The notes under the pieces were generated by a model. The model was not told the DNA's origin. It saw nothing but the letters and a program-made list of their open reading frames with translations, and ran no database searches. The position numbers and the translations under genes were made by a program. Source: Nitzschia sp. DOCU1 (taxonomy: Eukaryota > Bacillariophyta > Bacillariophyceae > Bacillariales > Bacillariaceae). From it: 64,000 bases of DNA. How positions within the stretch are numbered: position 1 is the stretch's first letter; each line of letters starts with the position of its first letter. The DNA lies in the NCBI GenBank assembly GCA_951394045.1, contig OX595995.1:1674001-1738000 (forward strand). Reading direction: 5' to 3'. Of this stretch, positions 1 to 11,087 are shown piece by piece.

Positions 1-144
1 CCTCCTATAGGGATGACAATGATGACCAGTGAACAAATAACAGTTACCTTGATGAAGCATGCCTCTGGCTAGGACTGAGCGAAGTAGCTACAATAGCAGC
101 AGTCAAGCCGAGACCAGGGTTCTCAACAGCTGTAAACAACGCTG

Positions 145-1030
145 ATGTCCTCACCCGCGCTCGAGGCGGAGGAAGGCAACGATCCTCGGTCGGTAACATT
201 GACCGAGCATGATTCCCAGCAAGCCCCCATGAGTCTACATAGCGCATCCAGTCTGTCCATGTCTTCACTCGCCATCACTCCTCGGGATACTGATGCTGGG
301 GCTGCAAATGGTGCAAGTGACGATTTCCTGAAATCGTTGTCCACTCATGGCTTCAGTGGCATACTCATCAATCCTTCAAATGCTTTACAAAACAAGGATA
401 GCATGATGAAGATGCTCGTAAGCTAGTCGCAGAGCTTCCCTATCCCACCTACCAAATTGACGAAAAGGCAATGATCTGAGTGATTTGACAATTGACAAGC
501 TGGGTTTTACTTCTTTGAAGAATTGGATGTATGGAAGATCGCAAGAAATGGCTCAACTACAAAGCATCTGGGACAATCAATGCAATGCTAGTAGCGATGG
601 ACAACAGCAACGACGAGAGTTTATTGTCATCAAGGGGTTCATCCGTATCATTTCCTCGCACTTTGAGCCGCTTATAATGGTCCTTGATGATTTACAATGG
701 GCCGACGCTTCATCCTTACAGTTTCTTTGGACTGATTCGCAGACACCCAAGCTTGTGATTGTAGCCATTTACTGCTCCCAAGAAGTAGCCGACGAGACCC
801 ATGTGCTCCATAAATGCTTGGTCCAGTAAGAAGCTAAGGCGCAACAAGAAGACTCTGGAGACTTTTTCATCATGACCATCGAAATCGGAATTTTCAATGT
901 AGCTACCATTCAAGAAGTCATCAAAGACCTGTTATCCGTGGACGACGACTCAAGTCAACGAGTGTTTCATCTGGCGCAACTCTGCCACAAAAAGAGACTG
1001 GCGTCAAAGATTAAAAACTCTATACTGTAG
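145..1030 (+). pseudogene. Decayed AAA_16-type ATPase gene fragment
   Basis: Three frames together spell one protein. 145-426 gives a Ser-rich N-terminus, about 400-476 gives a stretch reading EDARKLVAELPYP that ends in a stop, 485-829 continues, and about 870-1028 continues in another frame. The third segment has the GRxxE entry typical of AAA_16 domains (YGRSQEMAQL) and a Walker B-like strand (LIMVLDDLQWAD, near 677-712). The P-loop expected after FIVIKG (about 620-640) is absent: the sequence jumps straight to FIRIISSHFEP, as if a stretch was deleted. The last segment (ATIQEVIKDLLSVDD) fits the C-terminal part of such domains. Multiple frameshifts plus loss of the Walker A motif argue for a dead copy of a gene family. 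Family assignment is by motif only. Confidence 0.55.
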
Positions 1031-2449
1031 CTACATCGTCAAGGTAGTAGCTTCTAACTGGCTAGCATGCACTCTTTGCTGCTTTGATAGTAGCTAGCTA
1101 TGATAGTAGACAGAAAGAGAAGAAGTTAGGGGGTACGGATGGCGGGGACAACTCGTCGCAATTTGGCAGTATACAGTTTGCCTTTTCATCATCACATACA
1201 CCTACATTCGGTTGCATTTTCTTTGGGCCCCGTGCTATTTTTCCGCGATAGGGTTGTATTGACGTGGATCAGAATGCAACTCCACATGCTACTTTTGTAG
1301 CATTTCGGTACCCCAGCTTCGCTCTATTCGATGGTCGGCATACTTCAATTTTTGATGGCGTATGACGACGTAGACTTTGTTGATGGCCTACCAGAAAATA
1401 CTACACCGGTTGCATTTTACTAATAATAGAGTAGTATTATGTTTTTTCTTGTTGTTGTACTAGCACTACCGGTAGTAGAATGGCAGCCTACTGTAGCTAC
1501 TTAAGTACTAACTACTGCCACGAGGACCGCCCTAAAGAAGCAGGGAAGCCTTCGGTGCATCATCCTACCTGCGCCGGTGGTGCTGGCATTCATACTAGGC
1601 ACTACAGCAGTAGTACTAGTTGTTGTAGTAATACTAGCAGCTCGTCACAGCAGCAGCAGCTACTAGTAGCCACTACTACTACCAGGTACTACTACTAACA
1701 CCAGGTGTCTGGTGAGCTATGCTGGTACTATTACTAGCTAGTATAGCTTTGAAGTTTAGTGCTGTATCGTACTAGTTGCAAATAGCAGGCAGCCTTCAGC
1801 GCACCTGCGGTGCATCGCCCCTCCCCCTTATCCCCACCACAGCCGGCCAGGATGGGGTAAAGGGTTCGCCAACATTGTTTATGCTTTAGAATCCGGATGT
1901 CTTGACGTTATGAGGCGGGTTCCTTATTTATTGCAATATTGATTCTAAATCTGCAGATCGGCAACGATCGTACTATCAAAAATAATGCACAAAATATCGT
2001 CACCACGCAAGACAAATCGGGCCCAAAGAACGTCATAAACAATTTTAACATATTGGGATCTACGCCATACGCGCAACAGCATTTAGAATCCGGATCTCTT
2101 GCCACAAGCAATATTTACCACAAATACCCATACCCCTCCTGTACCCCAAGGGCACAATTGACTGCAATAAAACAAGAAACACAACGAGACTTTTCAGGGA
2201 CAGCTTTTTGCCACTTCCTTTCTCTCCATGGGGACAAAATTTGGAAAAAGCCAAGTACAAGCACTCTAATACTCCTAAAGAACTATGGCAGTCATTATGA
2301 TTTCAAGATATTCTACCCCCAACATTCCTCGACGGGGGTATGGCATCATCGTTTTGCCGCCCGCTGCTCAGAACATCTCACAAGTTGCATTTCTTACCGA
2401 TTATCTCTATTGAGTATCATCGAAAAAGTCCCCAGAAGACTTGACCGTG
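1031..2449. other. Gene-poor intergenic stretch with TAC/TAG-rich patches
   Basis: No credible coding sequence seen. The stretch 1420-1760 is rich in short ACTAGTAG / TACTACTA patches and a CAG run near 1647-1660. The ORFs here (for example 1939-2523) lack recognisable composition or motifs. Confidence 0.5.
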
Positions 2450-5400
2450 ATGATGTTGTTTGGACCCAAGCTCTTCTCGATCTTTGTTTTCGTAACTTCT
2501 TCCGTGGCTCTAGCTTCGGATAAAAGCGGCAGTTCCCACTTGAGGAAGCTCGATGCTGGTCTGTACGGTACGTCTTGATGATCGAAGAAAGTGCCTGCTT
2601 CGAGGCAGCATCGGAACGTTCTCGCTGTTTCTCACCGTCAAGTACTGGTTCCTTTCAATATTACAGTTCCGCCAACACCGCCTCCCACTCCACCCCCAAC
2701 CCCGCAACCTACGCCTCCACCAACCAGAGGACCGACTCCAAAGCCGACCCCTGGGCCCACAAGGCCGCCTACTCCAAAGCCAACCCCTAGGCCGACCAAG
2801 CCCCCGACCCCACGCCCGACTCCAGCTCCAACCAAATCTTTTGAACCGACCTTGAGTATGCAGCCCACTCTCCATCAAGCGCCAGCTTGTAACGGGACCC
2901 TCCCCTTTTGCTGGGATGGTCCAGGCGACGATGGTTATTGGGGATATGCACAGTGTACGGTTGTCGCTCCGAGCGAAAACTGTGGAAACGTGGACTTCGT
3001 CATTGATGGTTACGATTTCAAAACTGGCCAAGGAATCGACTTTGCTCGTTGCTCCAACGTTTGGTTGTGGTTTGTTAAGTGCATTGAGTATTCTTTCCCC
3101 AGTTGCGAGAAGCGCAAGTACGATGGGAACTTCAACTATCGTACCTATAAGAACTTTGACGTTTTGCGGGACGGCAGTAATTGGCTGTTCCGTATGAGTG
3201 GTACCGTTGGCTCTTGTTATGATGTAAGTTTTGCCGAAGAAACCGCATCAACTAACACGTTTTAGGGAGAATAAACCGCCTAACGTGTCGTCATTCTCCC
3301 GGTTTTCCAAGGACTGCAACCAAGAAGTTCGTTGGACTTGCAAAAAACAGGAAGATGCGGGAGCTATCAAGGCCTTTGCGTTGGCTATCGCCGGCACGAC
3401 AAGCCCCAAGCTCTTTGAAGAGAAACCTGCTGTATGCAAGACGCCGGCCCCATCAACTAGCTCGTCTCCTACCGCAAGTCCAGCTCCCACCATTCCCCAA
3501 GGCCCCGCATGTGAAGTTGGCGACGCCAACGAACTGTTTTGCAATGACAAAATGTACAGCAACAAGTGCAGCATTGTCAAAGAGTCAGAATACTGCGGAA
3601 CGTTTGACTACCTTATTGAAGGGGAGATCACTCTCCAGACGTCAGATGCCCAAGTGTTTCTACCCACTTGCTTGGACTCGTTCCGCTGCAATCGATACAA
3701 CACAAAGGAGGCAAAGTCTTTTCCCTACTGGAAAAAGCCAAACGCGGACCGCTGGTACGATCAAAGCAAAAAAATGCATGTCATGAGGCTCTACTACGAT
3801 GACAATACTCAATACAGCTGGCGCTGCGAGGACGAAAAAACAGCTAATGACATGAGGGACTTTGTCAACAATCTCAAGAACAAGAACTTCTTGGGCAAAA
3901 ACCCTTGGAAATGCCCTGATCCGACGCCGGCCCCGTCTGCAGCCCCCAGCCGGATGCCTGTTGTTGTGACCGAGTCTCCTACTGGCGTTCCAACCACGAC
4001 ACCGACCACTTCGGCACCTACGGAAGAGACCATGTCTCCCACTGTTTGTGCGGACTCGTACTTTTACAACCCGCCTCTCAACATTCTTGTCGTCATTGAT
4101 ACGTCCTATTCGACGTACATTACAAACTTTGTCGAAGGTGGAAATGAAATCGGAGATGTCAATGGCGATGGCCGCAAGAATACCATTCTGGATGCTGAGA
4201 TTGAAGCGGTGATTGCCATGTTGAAAACAATTCTCGAATCAGAAGGGCTGGACAACTCCAATATCAACATTGGCTTGGTCATTTTCGACACCGAAGCATC
4301 GTATCAAGGCCACTACCCGCCTCTCAATGCGGACAATACTGGATTGAATCCAACTTTAGTTGCCAAGCTCAAGTCGTTTCAAACCCTCAAGACTTCGAAC
4401 GATGTTGTGTACAACAATATTGGATACACCAATATGGACGATGCCCTCGACAAGGCTATTGAGTACTTTTCGGACGATACACTCCCCGCCTTTGCCGGCA
4501 CGACTACCAATCTCATGGTCTTTTTGAGTGATGGCAAACCCAATGTCCGTGGCGATGGGGACGACGAAGAGTGGTGCCCCGATGTCGACTGTTCTGGTGC
4601 CCCCACCAATGTGTACGACCCATCTCTGCCAGAATGGGAACAAGGCGGTTTGTCCTTTTGCCATTCGGGCGATACCACTTGCTTTACTAACCCCTACGTG
4701 TACTGTGCCCGTGGGTACAACGGGACCACAGGAAGTACCGTCAATTGCGAAGAGAAGGAGGCAGCCAAGACATTTGACAGCGAATTGAAGGAACTTGATC
4801 GTCTCAATACAGTTCGCTTGTCCATTGGAGTGGGTAGTGCCAGTTATACGGAAGTCGATTCGGCTCTGTGGAGAATTGATAACAATCCCTACAAGGTAAG
4901 AGTGGGAAAGACGACGATCAAGCTTTGTACCGGGATTCGTTTGTCGAACTCGCTCATGTTTTCATTCATCATTCCTCGTTACTAGGTGGAACACAATTTG
5001 TTGCCTCGCCAAGTCATGAATGCCGATGACTTGATTTATGCCTTGCAAGAATTGTGCCCCGAAAGGACTCCCAATCCCACCGACTATCCTTCGCCCAGTC
5101 CTTCCCAGTTTCCCTCCCCGGCTCCCAGCTTGAATCCCACCCCTGGTCCTACGGCTTTTCCTACTGCAGGCCCAACTGCAGGCCCAACGAGTGGCCCTAC
5201 GGCCGGCCCTACAATGGGGCCTACGTCGGGTCCGACTGCCGGTCCTACCATCGCCAAGACTCCTAGTCCTTCAGTTACGCCCACGCTGGCTCCGTCGAGT
5301 GTCCCAACGGGAGAGATTTGCAATTATACCATCATTGACTTTGTTAATGAGCAGCAAGGTCCTTCGGTACCAACGCAGTGGAAAGGCGAGGGTGGACTTT

Positions 5401-6317
5401 CGATCTGGGCCATTCCGAATCAACCAGATGGCGAAGACGGAGATGAACTAGACGATGGTGCCTTGGCTTTGGAAGCTGCCCTCTTTGCCTCAGCTCCCCC
5501 AGCCGCCGGTGGAACCATGGCATTGGAGTTCCCCGAGGATGGTACACTCAAGATAGCCTTGGACATGACTCAGGACCATAACATGAAGCTAGTTTTGTGG
5601 AATGTTGCCGAGGGTGGAGTCATTAATTTGTTTGACAAGGATGGCGAGCCCATGGATACTGGTGGGGCCTATTTGGAACCCCTTCCAAATGCCTTGCAGA
5701 CTCTTCCCGTCAACGTGACTGGCGTGCAACAAATTGAAATCTCCGTCTTTGGAAGTGGGGCCTTGTTGATGGAGCTTCGAGTATGTCGTGATCCAACCCG
5801 CATCCCCTTTGTTCCATTCAATCCTCGAAGTGTCTTTACTCCCGCACCTACCCCATCACCCTACTATTGTCCCGACAATATTGTTTTGGAAGCGAGTGTG
5901 GGAGAAACGGATTTGGAGTCTTTTCCCATACGCATTCTCTCGCAAACTTTGGAACGAGTCACGTTGGAAATCTCGACACCCTTTCCCAGCCTCGATGACA
6001 CGAGTTATTACGTGTTTGCTCAATACGACGAGGGTCGAAATGAGCAATGTGTCGGCATGGAAGAGACACCGTCTTCTGATAATGTGGAGATAATCGTCGC
6101 TGAATGCATGTCCCATGCTCCAATTGCCATTGTCGATGTCTTTGTGGTGGACACATCTACTGCCTTTTTGGATGTCGCCTTGGATGAAGCTATACTTCCC
6201 ATTTGTTGCCATGGGCCGGAGGGCGACTTTCCCATTGTTCAATACACTTTCAAAGTCTATTGTCTTCCGCAGTGCCCCGATGAGGATGGAAATGGCGCGG
6301 TCACTGTAGGTCTATAG
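2450..6317 (+). CDS. Secreted VWA-domain protein with Thr/Pro-rich linkers (four exons)
   Basis: I read exons 2450-2567, 2667-3223, 3312-4895 and 4986-6317; every junction is GT-AG and keeps frame, giving about 1,196 aa. Exon 1 encodes a signal peptide (MMLFGPKLFSIFVFVTSS, then VALASD). Exon 2 opens with PT-rich repeats (residues about 41-90), followed by a Cys-rich region. Residues about 480-700 form a von Willebrand A domain with MIDAS residues DTSYS, a downstream Thr (TNMD) and LSDGKP. A DVNGDG Ca-binding-like loop lies just after the first MIDAS strand. Exon 4 holds a second PTAGPT-type linker and two further extracellular-looking segments. It is probably secreted, perhaps cell-wall or adhesion related (inference). 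A GT near 6306 could be a donor for a further exon; I saw no convincing continuation. Confidence 0.75.
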
Positions 6318-7049
6318 AAAAGTCAAAACGGCAAGGCAAGCAACGATATATAAAAATACATCATGAATACATAATACATTACAATGAAAACAACGAATTT
6401 TCTTACCTGCTACCAGTTCCTTGCGCGAATCGTACTCACCAGCAGTAGAAGTGCATAGTGTAGATGGCAGGGTGCGCGTTTTTGGTTCTTGGTTTTCTTG
6501 CCGTTTTGTCGTTGCCCGCATAAAGTAGACGGGCCATCCCATCATCATGATGATCATAGACAGTTCGTTCAGAATATCCCGTGATCCTTATGCCGCATGG
6601 TGACACGGCCCAGCAAAGGTAGGAGCTTGGCTTGCATCAAATTCTCGTTGCAGCAACCCACATACCGTGGCGTTAACGACTGGATTCTTCTTGAGAGGTT
6701 GCCATGGCTTCGTGCATGCGGTATATTAGTGGACCATTTTCCTGAGTTCTACAGGCGGAATCCGACAATCATGACGAATTATTTGGGTCGATGTTTGTTC
6801 TTTCGGGGCACCATGAATGGGAGATTGTCGACACGATCCCAGATACTTGTCTCGAGGACCCGCCTTGCGTTTCGTACAATACTGTCACCGTGGCTGTCGC
6901 GCTGAAAGTAGCAGTGCAGTTTGTTATTGACCGGGTGGTAGTAGCGTTGGCAATATGGACGTTGACACTGCTTTTGCTTTTGGTTTTGCAAACGACGATT
7001 TTCTTTGGTGGCCGTGGCGGCGGCTGATCCTTGATGGTAGTTGTTGCTA

Positions 7050-7094
<45 letters not shown>

Positions 7095-7913
7095 AAGTTG
7101 CAACCCTTGCAGTCGTCGTCGTTGGCTCATCCGTTCGAATGCTCGTGAGCAGCCGACCTATAGCGCTCATCGTATTGATCCAGTAGACTCGACAGCGGCG
7201 ATTGTCCCACAGTATAACTGTAGTAAGGATCAAATGATCATGGCAGCAGAAAAAAGGAAAACCAAAGATCGTAATGCCTCTCTATCATGGAATCGAATCA
7301 ATCATCGCAGGAAATGACACACATCATGAGCGATCGCATCATCATAGGTCGCGATGGTGGAATGAATGAAGCAGCAGCTTTCAGCCTCTGTTGAATGTAT
7401 CATATGTGTGACACCTTCAATACGTACATCCGCCGTGATTTGGCGCGCTGATGTAGAGCGCGCAGGCCGACGACTGACGGACTCGACTCGACTCCCTCCT
7501 CACTCCCTCTTCGGGTGTTTGTTGACTGTCTGTCTGTCCATCATCCGCCGCCTGACATCCCAAGCCCGCGCCCGCCGATGATCGGACGTGTCGAAGTCGA
7601 TCCGGTAGGTCGAAATATGTCTGGCCAGCGTCCGCTTTCCCTCCACGCCAACAACCGCACCTCGCATCACCTCCTCCATCCATCATCGCAAAAAAGAACA
7701 TGAGATTCTTTGGAAAATCGGCATCTTTACAATCGCCATCCTACTATCGTTGCCCGGGCACCATCATTGGCAAAACACACAACACAGCACAAAAAATACC
7801 CCGAGTCTGCTACTTTTAGAGTTTCATGTTTCGATAGTAGTAGGCGTGGGTCTCGATTGGCCGAGCAAGAAGCGGCAGCGGCGTCGGGGAAAGCGGCGTT
7901 TCTCGCACCCACA
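6318..7913. other. Intergenic stretch with a (TGC)14 tract
   Basis: No supported gene. A 154-residue minus-strand ORF (6769-7233) exists mainly because the triplet tract reads as poly-Ala. The DNA from 7500 to 7913 is the likely 5' region of the next gene. Confidence 0.5.
7051..7094. repeat. (TGC)n microsatellite, about 14 units
   Basis: Uninterrupted TGC triplets run over 44 bp in an otherwise non-coding interval. Confidence 0.95.
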
Positions 7914-9230
7914 ATGCCGAGGCAGGATTCGGAACACAACCAGGACGGCATGCACCATTGCAACACAACAGCAGACGCATCAATATCAGGAGGAGTATCT
8001 CAACAACCTACGAATATCTTGCTTCATCGACTGGAAAATGTGATCTTTGTCGAGTATCTTGGATGCAACCTTGTCGAACCATCCAAGCCCGAATTTCTTT
8101 CAGCCGTGGTCATTACAGGGGTGGAACCACGAGACTGCAGTCGGATTGTCAAGGCACTGGCACAACACTTTCCCCTAGGAGCGTGCCTGAGTCATTTGAA
8201 ACGAGTCAAACGAAACAAAAAACCGACAACGGCTACACAGCAGGATCAGGAGGATGCGACAGGAGTTACCGCCAAGTCGTCCGGTGAGTGCCATCCTCCC
8301 GTCAAGAGAAGCAAGGTCACGCCCAATGAAGAACAATCGGGACATATTGCTACTATCAAGAAAAGCAACAACAGCAATCCGTCGGGAGACGAAATACAAA
8401 TTTTGCTAGGCTTGGCACCCTTGTCTACCATTTTCGGATCGGAAAATGATGGAAGCCAACAAGAAGAAGCCAGACGAGCAAAGCTGGCCGAGATTCTCCT
8501 TGGAAAAGAACAAGTGTTAGATGGCGGAAACAATGAAGATGATATTCAATTGTTACTGGAATCTCGATTGCGAACCGTGTCGGTCCCGAAGCATCCACCC
8601 CAGTCTCAAGCCCAAGCGGATCAAGCTAAAACCGACCCACTATCCTGGCCATGGCCGACGTATTTTTATCCACTCAAATCAATGGAATATCGACGCCAAC
8701 AATTGACACTAGGCGAGGAGGAAATGAGGTCGATGCATCAAATCGTTCAAGAACATCTGTTTCTGGACGATGATACTACTCGGCAAGTGGCAGTGGTGGT
8801 AGATCCATCGACTCAAAGAGTCCTTTGCAAATCTTGGGAGGAAAAAGCTTTGCAAAATCAACAACAGGAAGTATGCATTTCCAAACAAAATCCCTTGGCG
8901 ACACCCGTGTTGCTAGCCCTTCAAGGCGTGGCACGACTCGAACGGCAACCACAGCAACATACATCATCCAAACAGCAAAAGCAACAACAATACCTGTGTA
9001 CTGGCTATGACTTGTATTGCAACTACGAACCGACCATTTTCGAGGCCATGGCTTGCGTCCACGCTCGATTGGCGAGACTGATATTTTGCCGGCAAACGAA
9101 CAACAATAGTGATGTCTGGCACGGGGCATTGACAAGGCATTCCATCCACTGTTTACCTGGAACCAATCATCACTACCGGACCTTGGAATATCGTGATCGG
9201 AATGTGGTTGATGGCGGATCAAGGAGATGA
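7914..9230 (+). CDS. ADAT3/Tad3-like tRNA adenosine deaminase subunit, zinc ligands substituted
   Basis: From ATG 7914 (438 aa). The frame is open further upstream to 7710, but only from a TTG. The C-terminal region matches the ADAT3 deaminase fold: a YLCTGYDLY strand, then an EP....AMACVHARL helix, GAL, and a LPGTNHHYRTLEYR tail resembling the LNHRF/YQVFR end of ADAT3. ADAT2-ADAT3 converts A34 to inosine in tRNA anticodons, with ADAT3 as the non-catalytic, tRNA-binding partner. The His of the usual H-x-V is Thr330 (TPV), and the PCxxC cysteines are Thr374 and Glu377, so no classical zinc site is visible. The middle (residues about 80-240) is a low-complexity, Gln/Lys-rich spacer. No intron is needed. 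The assignment is good; retained function is uncertain. Confidence 0.72.
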   Translation: MPRQDSEHNQDGMHHCNTTADASISGGVSQQPTNILLHRLENVIFVEYLGCNLVEPSKPEFLSAVVITGVEPRDCSRIVKALAQHFPLGACLSHLKRVKRNKKPTTATQQDQEDATGVTAKSSGECHPPVKRSKVTPNEEQSGHIATIKKSNNSNPSGDEIQILLGLAPLSTIFGSENDGSQQEEARRAKLAEILLGKEQVLDGGNNEDDIQLLLESRLRTVSVPKHPPQSQAQADQAKTDPLSWPWPTYFYPLKSMEYRRQQLTLGEEEMRSMHQIVQEHLFLDDDTTRQVAVVVDPSTQRVLCKSWEEKALQNQQQEVCISKQNPLATPVLLALQGVARLERQPQQHTSSKQQKQQQYLCTGYDLYCNYEPTIFEAMACVHARLARLIFCRQTNNNSDVWHGALTRHSIHCLPGTNHHYRTLEYRDRNVVDGGSRR

Positions 9231-10006
9231 AGAGGTACTATGGCTAGCTAAAGTAAAACCCAGTTCCATCATATCGTACCACTATCGCGACTATCTAGCG
9301 AGAAAGTACTATTAGGCTTGGGCGGGGTAATTAAGTTCAATATCCACGCCACCTACGTCTTCCTTAGTAGCTCTCTAGTTCGTTCCCCGGCAACACCACA
9401 CTTGTGCCCTCATGCTACAGGCGTCTCAGAAATCGCGGCCTCTCCCCGCATGGAAAGTTCTCTGGTTCGCCGACTAATATTATATCGATAAGAACCAAGA
9501 CCCAGTCGTAACTGTAGACTGCGTTTTGCGTTCGCAATCCCAGCAAGTTAATCCGCTCACAATTTCGATCTTTTAACTAGTACCACATACTCGAAAAGTC
9601 GAATTGTAGGGATAGCAGTCTCCCACTGCTACTAGTAGAGTAGTAGTTACTCCAACTAGCTAGCAGTCGGAAACGTACTCTATCACTACTAGTAGGCCAT
9701 TCTTCAAGTCAATGCAACTCTACTAGTATTGTAAATATGAATCTATTGGTGGTTGTGGTGGCGATGATGATGAGCTCGCCCTGTTGATCGTCGTCGTCGT
9801 CGTCATCATCATAGTACGCATGTTTCCTCTTCTTGGGATAATTTTGCTTCATTGGATCGAGGAGCCTCTTAAGGCCCCCGCTGTTCTTCTTCGCCCCTTC
9901 ACCAAGAATAGGAACAATCCATCGTCGTCTTGGGCATAAACAATTGACGCCAAGGCTGCTGCTGCTGCTTCTTCGAAGAATGTAGTAGTATCTGATCATG
10001 AAAAGC
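9231..10006. other. Intergenic, with CTAG/TAC-rich patch
   Basis: No gene seen. 9590-9730 is another ACTACTAGTAG-rich patch. 9760-9812 holds GAT/GTC-type triplet runs in the 3' flank of the heat shock factor gene. Confidence 0.5.
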
Positions 10007-11087
10007 TCACCAGCAAAAGTTGTCACGGGAGAGCGAAACCGAATCTCGCCTGCTGTTTACCATGAGCTCGATTGGGCGTGGTTCCAAGCATGCTGGATCG
10101 ATGTCAAACTGTGCAAGCCAGGGATCCAAAGAGGAGACTGGTAACCCCAAAGCGGTCCAAGGCTGAGGCGAGGGTTCCCGGCTGACGATCACATTCATGG
10201 TGCCCGCAGACGATGCAATATTCATTGGAACAAACTCTATAACCTGCTGGTGGTGTCCCTTCTTCGGCTCTCCTCTTACACAGAACTCGATGGCTTCATC
10301 CATCCTGCGGAGAGTCTCTTCGTGGCGATGGCGCTGCAAAGGGCGAATCTCCGAAAATATCATGTTGGGCCCCTCGTCCTCCTGTGGGTCGTCGCTGCTG
10401 TCTTCGTCATCTGCTGCTGAACGCGACGAAATGGAATCATCAAGGGAAACTCTCGCGTTCCTTGTTGTTACATTGTGGTCCTGCTTGCGCCGGCGCTCGC
10501 CCAAGGAATGCCTTTCGATTGTCAAGGCCTTGGCCTGATTCGATCTGCTGAAGTCCGGGTGAATATAGGAGCCCTGGCATGGTCCGTACTCAACCTTGGC
10601 GAACCCATAAATGTAACACTGGCATCCTCGCACAGCGGCGGCAAGAAGGCAAGAAACAAAGAAGACTAATGATATTAGGGGACTCCATTTGTTGATGATC
10701 GTGGCTCGTCGGACTATCATGGCAATCTTGGCTTACCTGGCGAACAAAGGAAGCGTACTTTGATTGACGGAAGTAACGAGGCTGGATCTGCTTCTCGAAC
10801 TCCTTGGGTTTGTGAATCTTGAATGCCTTTCCGTCTTCGACCCAAGAAATGATGTGCTCACATCCGGTCTTTTCCATGTCCTCCAAGAGAATGTGAAGTT
10901 TGTACGCAAATGGCAAGCGCATATGGCCAAGACCATTGCGTAGGACAGTTTGAACTGCTTTGACTTGCCTTTTGTCGTCCTTCTTGTTAGTAGTACTACT
11001 ACTCTGCTTTACGAAGTCTCCAACAAGAAGTTTCGGTGAAGAACGTTGGTTGAGAGTGCACATGTTGCTTGTTCTTGTTGTGGTCAA
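10007..11087 (-). CDS. Heat shock factor (HSF-type DNA-binding domain), two exons
   Basis: Exons 11087-10737 and 10618-10007 join in phase 0 across a GT-AG intron of 118 bp (10619-10736), giving about 320 aa. The DNA-binding domain starts near residue 58 (LPFAYKLHILLEDMEK) and includes the ISWVEDGKAFKIHKP strand and the RYFRQSKYASFVRQ recognition helix. Across the splice it continues as CYIYGFAKVEY and YIHPDFSR, the expected HSF wing and end. The intron falls directly after FVRQ. The remaining 170 residues are Ser/Asp/Glu-rich and lack an obvious HR-A/B coiled coil. HSFs are strongly expanded in diatoms; the particular targets are unknown. An alternative acceptor 8 nt upstream would fit the domain less well. 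Confidence 0.88.

Noticed and set aside
2510..3031. Minus-strand 173-aa Trp/Arg/Gly-rich ORF
   Set aside because: Mirror of the PT-rich repeats of the VWA gene; no independent support.
6769..7233. Minus-strand ORF of 154 aa with poly-Ala
   Set aside because: It exists because of the TGC repeat; the flanks have no domain pattern and it starts from a weak context.
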